A stretch of DNA of 60,000 bases from Liolophura sinensis. Taxonomy: Eukaryota > Mollusca > Polyplacophora > Chitonida > Chitonidae. The notes under the pieces were generated by a model. That model was not told where the DNA came from, searched no databases, and was given only the letters and a program-made list of their open reading frames with translations. The stretch covers positions 9,202,193 through 9,262,192 of the forward strand of contig NC_088306.1 of the NCBI RefSeq assembly GCF_032854445.1, given 5' to 3'. Positions 11,901-22,161 of the stretch are shown one piece after another (position 1 is the first letter of the stretch; each line of letters starts with the position of its first letter). The position numbers and the translations under genes were made by a program.

Positions 11901-14900
11901 GCATGGTTGGAGAAGTGTGTTAAGAGAGGACAGGGTTTGTGGAGGAGCATGGTCTGAGAAGGGTGTTAAGAGAGGACAGAGTTTGTGGAGGAGTATGGTC
12001 TGAGAAGTGTGTTAAGAAAGGAAAGGGTTTGTGGAGGAGTATGGACTGAGAAGTGTGTTAAGAGAGAACAGAGTTTGTGGAGGAGTATGGTCTGAGAAGT
12101 GTGTTAAGAGAGGACAGAGTTTGTGGAGGAGTATGGTCTGAGAAGTGTGTTAAGAGAAGACAGAGTTTGTGGAGGAGCATTGACTGAGAAGTGTGTTTAG
12201 AGAAGACAGAGTTTGTGGAGGAGCATGGACTGAGAAGTGTGTTAAGAGAGGACAGGGTTTGTGGAGGAGCATGGACTGAGAAGTGTGTTAAGAGAAGACA
12301 GTTTGTGGAGAAGCATGGTCTGAGAAGTGTGTTAAGAGAGGACAGGGTTTGTGGAGGAGCATGGTTGAAGAAGTGTGTTAAGAGAGGACAGGGTTTGTGG
12401 AGGAGTATGGTCTGAGAAGTGTGTTAAGAGAGGACAGGGTTTGTGGTGGAGTATGGTTTTAGAAGTGTGTTAAGAGAGAACAGGGTTTGTGGAGGAGCAT
12501 GGTTGGAGAAGTGTGTTAAGAGAGGACAGAGTTATCAAAAACTTATGAAGTTTGCTTCATATTTACGTCTTCTTCACCTTTAAGTCAAGCTTCGCTAGGG
12601 GGTATGCACCTTTGTGACTTACGTCCTGTCCTGCGCGGATTGTGCGCACAGATTTAACTCTTTGCCTTCCCTCAGTTTCAGGCTTAGCAGACATCCGGGA
12701 TCTCTGTTGGTAGGCGGCGTCACATCTGTCACCTGGCAATGGCAATACACGTCATGTCAACGAATTAAAACAGCTTTAACATTGGGCGTGACTTGATCTG
12801 GTGTGAAAGTTCCTCTTTGCCTGAAATGTGAATATCAAGGTGGTCTGTGGTATCTTATTCAGTCTAACCGAAGACTGGAATTTAACCCTCTGTGATATGA
12901 ATATTCCAGTATAATAACTTCATAATAACTGTGAACTGAAATTGTCTCTATTTAGTAAAAAATACTGCATATCAGAAAATATCAGAGTCGTACCTGTGCT
13001 ATATATGGTGTCAAAATGACTGTTAAGTTTGAAAAAGCTTCAAAGCTGGTCGCATCATAAATTTTACAAACATTATTGTCGATTTTGAACTGTTGCTCGT
13101 GCAGATACGCACGATAAAGGTAATTAATTGGGATATTTCTAAATTGTTGCCCCCTTTCAGATGTGCGCACTCTTCTTTTATGACACCACTCCACTCTACG
13201 TCTGACCTTGTTGCCCCCTCTGATGTACACACACTCTAGTTTTATGACGTGTCCTACCTTGTTGCCCCTTCTGATGCACACCCACTCTCGTTTCATGACG
13301 TGCCCTGCTCTGTTGCCCCCTCTGATGTAGACATTCTCGTTTTATGACGTGTCCTACCTTGTCGCCCCTTCTGATGCACACCCACTCTCGTTTCATGACG
13401 CGCCCTGCTCTGTTGCCCTCTCTGATGTAGACATTCTCGTTTTATGACGTGCCTTACCTTGTTGCCCTCTCTGATGTAGACATTCTCGTTTTATGATGTG
13501 CCTTACCTTGTTGCCTTCTCTGATGTACAGACACCCGCATTTTATGACGTGTCCTACCTTGTTGTCCCCTCTGATGTACAAACACTCTCGTTTTATGACG
13601 TGCCATATCTTGTTGCCCCCTCTGATGTACACACACTCTCGTTTTATGGCGTGCCCTATCTTGTTGCATTCTCTAAAGTACACACACTATCATTTTATGG
13701 CGTGCCCTACCTTGTTCCCCTCTCTGAAGTACACACACTCTCGTTTCATGACGTGCCCTATTTTGTTGCCCCCTTTGATGTACACACACTCTTGTTTTAT
13801 GACGTTTCCTACCTTGTTGCCCCCTCTGATGTACAGACACTCTTGTTTTAGGACGTGTCCTACCTTGTTGCCCCTTCTGATGTACACACACTCTCGTTTT
13901 ATGACGTGTCCTACCTTGTTGCCCCCTCTGATGTACACACACTCTCGTTTTATGGCGTGCCCTATCTTGTTGCATTCTCTGATGTACAGACACTCTTGTT
14001 TTATGACGTGTCCTACCTTGTTGTCCCCTCTGATGTACAAACACTCTCGTTTTATGACGTTTCCTACCTTGTTGCCCCCTCTGATGTACAGGCAGTCTGA
14101 CTTCAGCTGTATCTTGCCCTCACACTCAGCGCTGTTTTCAGCTACGGAGTACATTAGTGTACCGTTTCTGAACAGAACAAACCAGTTCTCCTTCCATCTC
14201 TTAAGTACTGAACCTGAGAAAAGACAAGAAATTTGAGGAGTAAAATACAAATTCTGTGAGTGGCTGAGTGGGCAGTTGGTTGCGTCGGTATGGGGAGGGG
14301 GTCCATTGCTCAGATGGCTAAGGCGCTGGTTCACTGCCTGATGGCCGTAGTCTGACTAAAAAAATTTTGAACACGACGTTAAACATCAATCAATAAAACA
14401 AATTCTGTGCAACACGTCCTTTTTCATATTCTATGTTACGTGCACCCTTGTTGCAATTCTGTGTTACGCTTACTTTTGTTATAATTCTGTGTTGCGACTA
14501 TCCTTGTTCATATTCTGTGTTGCGTCTATCCTTGTTACAAGTCTGTGTTACGTATATCCTTGTTACAAGTCTGTGTTACGTATATCCTTGTTACAATTCT
14601 GTGTTACATATGTCCTTGCTACAATTCGGAGTCACACGTACTCTTTTTACATTTCTGTGTCATGCATATCTTTGTTACGTTGTCGTCATACGACTGAAAA
14701 ATTGTTAAGCACGACGTTAAACCTCAAGCACTCACTTACTCTTTGTTACAATTCTGTGTTACCCACAAAACAGATGTGTGTTACGCATATCCTTGTGGAA
14801 AGTCTACTAAGGGCATATCTGTCTAGCGGTACTGCCTCCAGCAATATTTTTATTTATTTATTCGATTCGTGTTTTACGCCGTACTCAAGAATATTTCACT

Positions 14901-17179
14901 TATACGACGGCGGCTAGCATTATGGTGGGATGAAACCGGGAAGAGCCCGGGGGAAACCCACGACCATCCGCAGGTTTCCAGCAATATAAAGTACCATATT
15001 ACGCGAGAAAGGATGTGGGAGCTCGCTGATTGGTTCACACTGTCTCGTCTCAGAATATTAAAATGATTGGGTGGGTTGCTGTTACCGCTTCGACTGCATG
15101 TTACGAGGCTGTCAGTCATGTGACAAAGTGCGATGGGAGATGACCAGGCATCTGGTGGTGGGTGGTGGTTTACGTCAGAGAGATGACCATATTATAAAGA
15201 TTACGAGGCTGTCGAGCATGTGACGAAGTGAGATGGTTTATCAGGCAACAAAGGACGGTGTTTTATTAGCCGGTGTATCAGTCATCTCCCCGATGTGAAC
15301 CACCGCCCTTTAATGCGCCTCACCAGATGTGCCTGGTCATCTCTCTGACGTAAACCACCGCCCTTCACCAGATGCCTGGTCATCTCCCAGGCGAAAACCA
15401 ACACCCTAACCCAGATGTCTGATGATCTATCTGACGTAAACCACCGCCCTTCACCAGATGCCTGGTCATCTCCCAGGCGAAAACCAACACCCTAACCCAG
15501 ATGTCTGGTGATCTATCTGACGTAAATCACCCCCTTCCACCAGATGTCTGGTTATCTCTCTGTAGTAAACCACCGCCCTTCACCAGATGTCTGGTGGTCA
15601 TCTCTCTGACATAAATCACCGCCCTTCTCAGGGGTTTATCGCTCCTCTTCGCCTGATGTCTGGTCGTCTCTCTGGCGTAAACCACAGCTCTTCACCAGAT
15701 GTCTGGTAATCTCCTAGGTGTTTATCACCGCCCTTCACCAGATGTCTGGTCTTCTCTCTGTAGTAAACCACCGCCCTTCACCAGATATCTGGTCATCTCC
15801 CAGGCGTTTATCGCTCCTCTTCACCGGATGTCTGGTCGTCCCTCTGTCGTAAACCACTGCTCTTCACCAGATGTCTGGTCATCTCTCTCATGTAAACCAC
15901 CGCCCTTCAAAAGATGTCTGATGATCTCCCTGACGTAAATCACCGCTCTTCACCCGATGTCTGGTCATCTCCCTGATGTAAACCACCGCCCTCCACCAGA
16001 TGTCTGGTCATCTCCCTGATGTAAACCACCGCCCTCCACCAGATGTCTGGTCATCTCCCTGATGTAAACCACCGCCCTCCACCAGATGTCTGGTCATCTC
16101 TCTGTAGTAAACCATCGCCCTTCACCAGATGTCTGGTGGTCATCTCTCTGACATAAATCACCGCCCTTCCCAGGGGTTTATCGCTCCTCTTCGCCTGATG
16201 TCTGGTCATCTCCCTGATGTAAACCACCGCCCTCCACCAGATGTCTGGTCATCTCTCTGTAGTAAACCACCGCCCTTCACCAGATATCTGGTCATCTCCC
16301 AGGCGTTTATCGCTCCTCTTCACCGGATGTCTGGTCGTCCCTCTGTCGTAAACCACTGCTCTTCACCAGATGTCTGCTCATCTTTCTAACGTAAACCACC
16401 GCTCTTCACCAGTTGCATGGTCATCTCTCTGACGTAAATCACCGCCCTTCACCAGATGTCTGGTCATCGCCCAGGCGAAAACCAACACCCTAACCCAGAT
16501 GTCTGGTGATCTATCTGACGTAAACCACCGCCCTTCACCAGATGTCTGGTCATCTCTCTGACATAAACCATCGCCCTTTACCAGTTGCATGGTCATCTCT
16601 CTGACATAAACCACCGCTCTTCACCAGTTGCATGGTCACCTCTATGACGTAAATCACCGCCCTTCACCAGATGTCTGGGCATCGCCCAGGCGAAAACCAA
16701 CACCTTAACCCAGATGTCTGGTGATCTGCCTGGCGTGGACCACTGCCCTTCACCAGATGCCTGGTCATCTCTCTGACGTAAACCACCGCCCTTCACCAGT
16801 TGCATGGCCATCTCTCTGACATAAACCACCGCTCTTCACCAGTTGCATGGTCATCTCTCTGGAGTAAATCCCCGCCCTTCACCAGGTATCTGGTCATCTC
16901 CCAGACGGAAACCAACACCTTAAGCCAGATGCCTGGTGATATCCCTGACGTAGATCACCGCCCTTCACCAGACGCCTGGTCATCTCTCTGATGTTAACCG
17001 CCGCCCATTGCCAGATACCTGGACATTTCTATTTCAAGCCTGACCACCTTCATGTAAGTGAAAACGGCGTTAAATAGAATTTGATACCAAAATCATCATA
17101 ACATTAAGAGTGTAAGAGAGAACAAATATAGCTTACTTTGACGCTGAACCCAGCCAGCTTTTATTATACCACTGGACAT
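5821..17179 (-). CDS. PLEKHB/evectin-like PH-domain protein, five-exon gene model
   Basis: Exons in order of transcription: 17179-17137, 14213-14068, 12732-12623, 7408-7230, 5912-5821, totalling 570 nt or 189 aa plus stop. All junctions are GT-AG and phases agree. Residues about 5-108 form a PH domain: Trp10 in the first strand, the LKRWKENWF motif at 18-26, and the invariant Trp102 of the last helix inside TLWLFTLEG. Order and spacing match vertebrate PLEKHB1/2 (evectins). From memory, evectin-2 binds phosphatidylserine on recycling endosomes through Arg11, Arg18 and Lys20; the equivalents here are Arg13, Arg20 and Lys22. Residues 109-160 are Gln/Arg/Ser/Pro-rich. Evectins end in a hydrophobic membrane anchor; this model ends in a short Arg-rich tail with none, so an alternative last exon or a diverged paralogue is possible. 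Introns 1-3 are largely minisatellite. Family call is strong; lipid specificity is inferred. Confidence 0.8.
5951..6008 (-). mobile_element. SINE-A tail, diverged
   Basis: TTATTTGATTTTTGTTCAAC, then GCCATGTTCAAGAATTTT, matches the antisense tail of SINE-A with several changes. Confidence 0.55.
6128..6370 (-). mobile_element. SINE-A, near full length
   Basis: Antisense tail (GATTGGTGTTTTACGCCGTC), core (GCAACCATCCGCAGGTTAAT) and tRNA-like head with the B-box region (GGACTCTAACTCACAGCGAA), ending GCTGCGCTAGCC. Confidence 0.88.
6531..6651. repeat. 21-bp tandem repeat, about 6 copies
   Basis: Unit TATCTCGCACCCCGATATAA plus one base. Six nearly perfect copies. A multiple of three, so it gives an artefactual VRDNYIG-repeat reading frame on the minus strand. 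Confidence 0.9.
6805..6960 (-). mobile_element. SINE-like fragment, another subfamily
   Basis: TTCACTTTATTGACGGTGGT, then GGGTGGCGGAAACCGGAGTG, resembles SINE-A core in antisense but with a distinct sequence. Similar pieces occur at 6040-6120 and 20590-20700. Confidence 0.4.
7230..7408 (-). CDS. PLEKHB-like exon 4 (PH terminal helix and basic linker)
   Basis: 179 nt, residues 100-160. Acceptor is TTCAATAG after a pyrimidine-rich stretch; donor is CTG|GTAAGTTT. It opens with LWLFTLEG, which supplies the hallmark Trp of the PH terminal helix, and continues into a Gln/Arg/Pro/Ser-rich linker without recognised domain. Two other AG sites nearby were rejected because each gives an immediate stop in the phase left by exon 3. 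Confidence 0.72.
7470..12535. repeat. 46-bp minisatellite, about 110 copies, intron 3 of the PLEKHB-like gene
   Basis: Plus-strand unit TTATGGTGGACCTTGGTCTG, then AGAATTATGTTAAGAGAGAA and GAGAGT. There is a homogenised core (about 7730-11290) and divergent edges at 7480-7730 and 11300-12535, where the unit reads TCTGAGAAGTGTGTTAAGAG with GGACAGAGTTTGTGGAGGAG. On the transcribed minus strand each unit is pyrimidine-rich, holds CTTAAC and ends in TTCTCAG. A truncated unit lies at about 9000. A multi-unit block near 8200-8580 recurs near 9320-9700. Confidence 0.97.
12623..12732 (-). CDS. PLEKHB-like exon 3 (PH domain, second half)
   Basis: 110 nt encoding residues 64-100. It contains CLLSLKLREGKELNLCAQSA, which aligns with the strand pair before the final PH helix of evectins. 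The acceptor is ATTGCCAG with a weak pyrimidine tract; the donor GAC|GTAAGT is strong. The exon sits in the only unique DNA between the 46-bp array (ending near 12535) and the 51-bp array. Confidence 0.8.
13190..14097 (-). repeat. 51-bp minisatellite containing a splice donor, intron 2 of the PLEKHB-like gene
   Basis: About 18 copies of 49-51 bp. On the transcribed strand each unit holds TGTACATCAGAGGGGGCAAC, AAG|GTAGG, then CACGTCATAAAACGAGAGTG. The first half equals the end of exon 2 and the second half equals the start of intron 2. A degenerate copy extends to about 13145. Confidence 0.95.
14068..14213 (-). CDS. PLEKHB-like exon 2 (PH domain, first half)
   Basis: 146 nt encoding residues 15-63, from SVLKRWKENWF through a CLYIRGGNK end. 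Acceptor is CTTTTCTCAG, donor AACAAG|GTAGGA. The last 22-27 nt of the exon plus the donor are the seed, or one edge, of the 51-bp array that fills the adjoining intron. Reading past the donor stays open for 125 more codons, so the exon could be extended in frame. Confidence 0.85.
14295..14398 (+). mobile_element. Short SINE-like element
   Basis: tRNA-like start (CCATTGCTCAGATGGCTAAG) followed by a SINE-B type tail (ACACGACGTTAAACATCAAT). The centre is deleted. Confidence 0.5.
14399..14810. repeat. 28-bp degenerate tandem repeat
   Basis: Unit close to TCTGTGTTACGTATATCCTT plus GTTACAAG, about 12 copies. Interrupted at about 14688-14740 by a SINE-B type tail (GAAAAATTGTTAAGCACGAC). Confidence 0.85.
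14848..14975 (-). mobile_element. SINE-A, 5'-truncated
   Basis: Antisense tail and core (TTCACTTATACGACGGCGGC, then CACGACCATCCGCAGGTTTC); no head. Confidence 0.85.
15138..15200. repeat. Inverted copy of the 43-bp repeat
   Basis: GACCAGGCATCTGGTGGTGG and GGTTTACGTCAGAGAGATGA are reverse complements of units of the array that begins about 100 bp away, so a large stem is possible. Confidence 0.8.
15270..17035. repeat. 43-bp minisatellite, about 40 copies, intron 1 of the PLEKHB-like gene
   Basis: Unit CCGCCCTTCACCAGATGTCT, then GGTCATCTCTCTGACGTAAA and CCA. Contains the imperfect palindrome ACCAGATGTCTGGT in nearly every copy, with CAGATG (an E-box type hexamer). Variant units carry CCAACACCCTAACC or GGGGTTTATCGCTCC, and blocks of several units recur (for example 15600-15850 and 16110-16380). 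Confidence 0.95.
17137..17179 (-). CDS. PLEKHB-like exon 1 (start exon)
   Basis: Encodes MSSGIIKAGWVQRQ plus the first base of codon 15. The donor is CAAA|GTAAGC. The ATG was chosen because the peptide aligns with the evectin N-terminus (Met, a few residues, Gly-Trp, Arg-Gln) and joins exon 2 in phase. The 5' UTR continues to higher coordinates and is not delimited. Confidence 0.78.
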
Positions 17180-17931
17180 TGTCTGCTTGATAAGTTGAAA
17201 CACAGGCCACAATCACTGCATGGGCTGTAAAAGAAATCAGATGATGATAATAAACAAAACAGACCATTGTCAAGTGAGTGAACTTCATGTAGTTGAACAT
17301 GAAGTTTGTTATTTGCAATTTTTTTTTGTATAAAACTGTATATACGTTTTTTGTATTACAGAAGTATTCTGTTAAATATCAACTATTTATAGACTAACGG
17401 TTTCTTGTATGCCATTACCTACCGCTATGGTTGTTGTTGATGTTGATGTTTATGGTTGATGTTGATGTTTATGGTTGATGTTGATGTTGATGTTTATGTT
17501 TATGTTTATGGTTGATGTTGATGTTTATTGTATCGTAATGCTACAGACCACCTTTAAATAAAATGACATCTGAAAAGACATTTCATGAAGGCTACAAATA
17601 TTTAATTGTTTACAGGAATGTTTAACATTTTTTTACAGTTAATAAAATGAAAGAAATGCACAATGAGGTTCTACGTTGGACTTTTTGAACCATATAATGT
17701 TAAGCACAGTGACGTCCCTTATATTTCTTTTTAAAAAGAATAAGTCTTTTTAAAAACTGATTGTTATAATTCGACATTAAAAACAGATATACAGGTACAA
17801 GAAGAACTGCATACGCATTCATTCAAAGCAGAAGAACAGAATTCAAAATATGTGTACCCGCTAAAAAGAATCAGTTACATCACGGAATGGGTGGGGGCGT
17901 TGGGGAGGGGGAGGGAAGCGCCCCAGCGCAG
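17180..17931. other. Upstream of the PLEKHB-like start; short simple repeat
   Basis: Contains the unseen 5' UTR and probably the promoter. A minus-strand TATAAA lies near 17386. At 17430-17530 there is a TTGATG/TTTATG hexamer repeat. No other gene is visible. Confidence 0.35.
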
Positions 17932-18015
17932 CGCAAACCCAGGAGCCTCTCACCAGTGCGATCGGTGTGAGCTCAAGTCCAGCTCATGCTGGCTTCCTCT
18001 TTGGCCATACGTGGG
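17932..18015 (+). mobile_element. SINE-A head fragment
   Basis: tRNA-like head only: CAGGAGCCTCTCACCAGTGC, then GAGCTCAAGTCCAGCTCATG. Confidence 0.8.
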
Positions 18016-18397
18016 TACGTTTAATTAATCAACTTGCCAATCACCTAAATGACCTATTTTTGTCAAACAGAGTACGTGAATACAATTTGTCATTTTCGTT
18101 TTTTAAAACCACTTTTCTTTCTCTGCGTATTGCACTTTATTTAGAGTTGTGATTAAATTAAGGAAATTATGCCCATTAAGACAACCGGAATATATCAGAG
18201 GGACATATTAAAAGTATACTCCCAGACGAGCCAAAGACAATTTAGCTACCGGTACACTAGAAAAACATTCTGTTAAATTCAACACAAAGTCTGTTGTTTG
18301 AGTGATGCTGGAATGTATTCTGTTATTGTAACGCAATATTGGGTCATATTCACCGAAATATCATACTAGTCTAGTAGAATGTTAATGTTGAATTTAT

Positions 18398-18655
18398 AGA
18401 TTTATTTATTTATTTCAATGGTGTTTTACGCCGTACTCAAGAATATTTCACTTATACGACGGCGGCCAGCATTATGGTGAGTGGAAACAGGGCACAGCCC
18501 GGGGGAAACCCACGGCCATCCGCAGGTTTCCCACGTAGGGCAGAAGAGGAAGCCAGCATGAGCTGGACTTGAACTCACAGCGACTGCATTGGTGAGAGAC
18601 TCCTGGGTCATTACCCTGCGCTAGCGAGCTAACCAACTGAGCCACGGAGGCCCCC
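18398..18655 (-). mobile_element. SINE-A, full length
   Basis: Complete antisense copy from TTTATTTATTTATTTCAATG to GCTAACCAACTGAGCCACGG and AGGCCCCC. Intact A box (antisense of TGGCTCAGTTGG) and B-box region. One of the best copies for a consensus. Confidence 0.93.
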
Positions 18656-19056
18656 TTGAATTTATAGAGTATGTGTGTTATATTTAACGGAATAATCTGC
18701 TACAATAACAGAATACATTCTAGCACCAGGCAAATACTAGGCTTTGTGTTAAATTTAACAAATTAATTTTATTAGTGTAGGGAGGCAACGAGGTAAAATC
18801 TTGGCGGATGTAAAATATCACGTGGTCGGCCTTCACCAATTATATCACAAGTTCGATACTGGCTTGCTTTTTGTATAAAATTTTGATTTTCAGCTTTTCC
18901 ATGATTGTACACAGCTTAACACACACTGACCACATTATTTGGTTTCCCTGGTTTCTAAGCTGAGTTTTAATGGCGCTTTTAACGTTTTCCGAGCATATCA
19001 GTGATATCGTGTTCCCGAACTGAAGCGTAAGCCTGTACCAATCCTAACGTGCCATA

Positions 19057-19260
19057 TTTCTTCCAATTTTTGGGACACCTGGTCTGCTCATTTTAGCGAA
19101 TATATATGTAATTGTAGCAGGAATCTACAGTTTCTTTTTTTTCACATTGTTAGACCATGCAGACAACATACTCATATCTTTACTTTTCCAAAAGGCTGGT
19201 AAAGAAATGTAATATTTTGCAGTCAACACTACTAATATCTGTCCCAAAAATTAGAAGAAT
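19057..19260. mobile_element. MITE, 204 bp, TA target duplication
   Basis: Terminal inverted repeats TTTCTTCCAATTTTTGGGAC and GTCCCAAAAATTAGAAGAAT, flanked by TA at 19055-19056 and 19261-19262, fitting a Tc1/mariner-type non-autonomous element. Another copy, with internal expansion, is at 33300-34080. Confidence 0.75.
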
Positions 19261-19389
19261 TAAGGTAGATATAGTATAGTGCTGCCTCATTGGAATGCCA
19301 TGCCGAAGACACCATATAGTATCCTGTCACAAGACACTCGATCTCTCGATAACCTTATGCTGTTCGCCAATGGAGGAAGTTCAAAATAA

Positions 19390-19560
19390 TTAAAACGTGG
19401 AGCATAGAGATTAAGACCACAGCAACGACGATAGCCTGATAGCTGGCAAATGGTCACAGGTAACCGGTGAAATACGCGCTCCTGTCAAGTTACCTCAGTT
19501 AGGGTTTTATTGTAATTGTTCGTGTATAAATGCATAAATAGTAACCATTTACACACCGCA
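19390..19560 (+). repeat. Dispersed repeat R170, copy 1
   Basis: Contains AGCAACGACGATAGCCTGAT and CAAATGGTCACAGGTAACCG. Related copies lie at 28240-28400, 35826-35990 and, reversed, 56575-56720. Type unknown. Confidence 0.65.
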
Positions 19561-20329
19561 TAGCACAACGGCTTAGGCAGCATTAGGTAAAAAAAATGCA
19601 GATATGTTAATGGCAATCTATTAGACGTCACCATAGTCTAAAATTAAAGACTGTCAATGTTGAGGCCTTACATGACCCTATTTTACATGACCCCCGGCAA
19701 ACTGATACCTTCTACACTATACATTATACTGGTAATTGAGACAAATATTCGGATATTAACTTGTTCAGTGTTAATGACACCACAGCCGTATCTTATCACA
19801 CTTACCGCCCCACACACATCCACATGAGCCGAGGTTAGAGTATGAAGGGTTTGGTTATCTGTGTACAACAGTACAAGTATACAACAAGTGCACGAATGAG
19901 TGTTTAGGGATATATGTCTATATATATGGGTAGGGCCAGGGGGCAAGCTGTTACCGTAGACAGGTTCGGTATGGGGTCGGCCGTATTGTAAAGGTAACAT
20001 CAGAATCGATTTCGTTTACATAGTAACTATTAGTGGTGTTGGTGTATGTAACCATCGGTAAACCCACGGTAACAAAGCTTACGCTGACCTCATACACATG
20101 TCGATTGTTATAGTGATATGCGAAATCACCGACATTAAATAACGGATCCACAATCAAAACGGGCCGGGCGTTGGAGGCGGGCGCTGGCTGTAGGCCTGGC
20201 CTACAACGTACACTGTTGCATGTATATTTCCTCTTTAGGCGTGTGTTTCCACTGGAAGTAAATGATCACAAAACTCTATTTGTTTGATTGGTATCTAACA
20301 TTTGGTATCTAACGTTGGTCATATTTATG
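19561..20329. other. No gene seen
   Basis: Intergenic DNA between the PLEKHB-like and His-rich genes. Only short open stretches; no repeat family recognised. Confidence 0.4.
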
Positions 20330-20565
20330 GGTGGAGGAAACCGTGATGAGCCCAGAGGAAACTTGAATAAACCCCAGGGAAACCTAGATGAGCCCGGAGG
20401 AAACTGGGATAAACATGAGGGAAACCCTTAGGAGCCCATAAGAAACCGGTGTAAACCCGAGGGAAACCTACATGAGCCCAGAGGAAACCTAAATAAGGCC
20501 AGAGCAAACCGATACACGTCCCACAGGAAACTGGGATGAGCCCAGGGGAAACCGCCGCATTTTAT
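20330..20565 (-). repeat. SINE-derived short tandem repeat
   Basis: About a dozen alternating units of 19-20 bp, such as GAGGAAACCGTGATGAGCCC and GAGGAAACTTGAATAAACCC. They match the GGAGGAAACCGGGCAGAGCC part of SINE-A in antisense. Confidence 0.75.
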
Positions 20566-22161
20566 TTACCTGTCAAACTTCGATAAAATCATCTGATTTT
20601 TGTTTTAATGGGTTTTCACTGTACGATGGCTGTCAGTTTCATGGGTGGAGGAAACCGGGGTGTCCAAGGTATAAGCCGACGCCCTTTGGCGTCGAACCGA
20701 ACATTCCGACTTTTGGCGTGTAGCCATGTGCACATCACATTAGTTGAAGACAAGTGGCCTTCAGGAAACGTTAGATGTAGGCAAACGCCCACACCAACAC
20801 CTTGTCACCAGGTTCTCACAAAGAGAGTGAAAGTGGGTTTGGAGGGGAGGTGCTGGTGGGTGGGGGTCTACAAATTCCCCGTCCATGACCGCACCTTGCA
20901 TGTCCCATTATGGTTCAAATGCATGAATCTTAACTAACCACTTGTTCACCGCACGCACCAAACCCTGGCTCCCCTCCAAACAATACTCCAACCCACACAC
21001 GCAGTATTAGGAAGCCATAATAATAATAATAATAATAATAATATTAGCAATATTTTCTTAAAATTTGAAATTTACATCTACTTTCTTTAATTTCCTTGAG
21101 GCAATAGGCCTTCTCCTGTTATTGCATTACATACTATATAGCTCGCTACAACGACCCCAAAATTAAAATTTAAAGATAAACAAATTTATGAATCAGTCAA
21201 TCGGTTTTATCTCGCCAAGACATGAAGACAACAATAAAAATAAATAAAACAATATGTTCACCGGTGCTCTAAAATAAAGTTTTATGTGAAACAATTGTTT
21301 TCATGGTTTCTTTCATTGGTAAATTTATTACACAATATTTAATTATAATATATAATAATAATTTATAATATAAAACTCTTTTATGAATAATTTAGATTAT
21401 ATATACATGCGGATACAAAGCACCAGTATTTAGTTGATAATGTATAGATACACTTTTGTAGTGCTTACAAATATCATCAAATGTAGATGTAAGATGTCTA
21501 CTACGCCAGATAAATGTGTGGATTTGAGAGATATACATATTTATACGTATAAATGTGTCTATAAATGTGTTCACATTACCTGAACTAGGGGGTAGGAGTA
21601 TACATAATTACAATTACCGGATTCCAGTGCCTTTCAAGTAGTACCGCCTTTCTTATGTGTCTTATACGCCTAGATCTAAAAACAATATGTGCTTGCACTT
21701 AATTTAACAAATTGAATCCAACAACATCCAGGCTTGACATTTCGTCTTAATTAATTCTAACATTGTTGCCCAGTCTTACAGCACAATACGTCATGATACG
21801 TCTGACGTTGATTAACTCGAACATCACAAATCGCGTTTCCCCGTAGCATTTTAAATTTTGGAAAAAAATTGTGTTTATTTTGTTTCTATAAAATCCCTGA
21901 TGGTGAATGTCTCCAAAAGACGTATTTCAACCCCTTTTCTCAGCTTATGCTAAGAATGATGGTATTGCTAAAAGAACAGCTCGTCTTGGCTTGTGAAAAT
22001 AGTTGAATATTGACGTTTTTGACGTTCGCATCCTGTGATGTGGCACTCATTCCATTGATTGTAATACACGTCAACATATGAGCCATTTAACAACACCAAA
22101 AGGTGCGTATATATTTTATATAGGCTTCCGAGTCGTCTGTCAGGTCCGGTGTATAGGCCTG
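20566..22161. other. No gene seen; AT-rich, microsatellite
   Basis: Contains an (AAT)n run at 21017-21043, an AT-rich zone at 21340-21420, and a SINE-like piece at 20590-20700. It includes the 3' flank of the His-rich gene, whose poly(A) site is not obvious. Confidence 0.4.

Noticed and set aside
7470-12535. CRISPR-like regularity
   Set aside because: Units are contiguous with no unique spacers, and the context is eukaryotic introns; the same holds for the other arrays.
12563-12745. 60-codon minus-strand frame from ATG at 12745
   Set aside because: It is the wrong frame of PLEKHB-like exon 3 and runs past its donor.
13493-14236. 247-codon plus-strand open frame (MYTHSRFMTCPTLLPPL repeats)
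   Set aside because: Antisense shadow of the 51-bp array and of PLEKHB-like exon 2; open because 51 is a multiple of three.
18398-18655. tRNA gene calls in SINE heads (A and B box matches in this and other SINE-A/B copies)
   Set aside because: The heads lack a full cloverleaf, continue into a common core and tail, and occur in many dispersed copies; they are SINE promoters, not tRNA genes.
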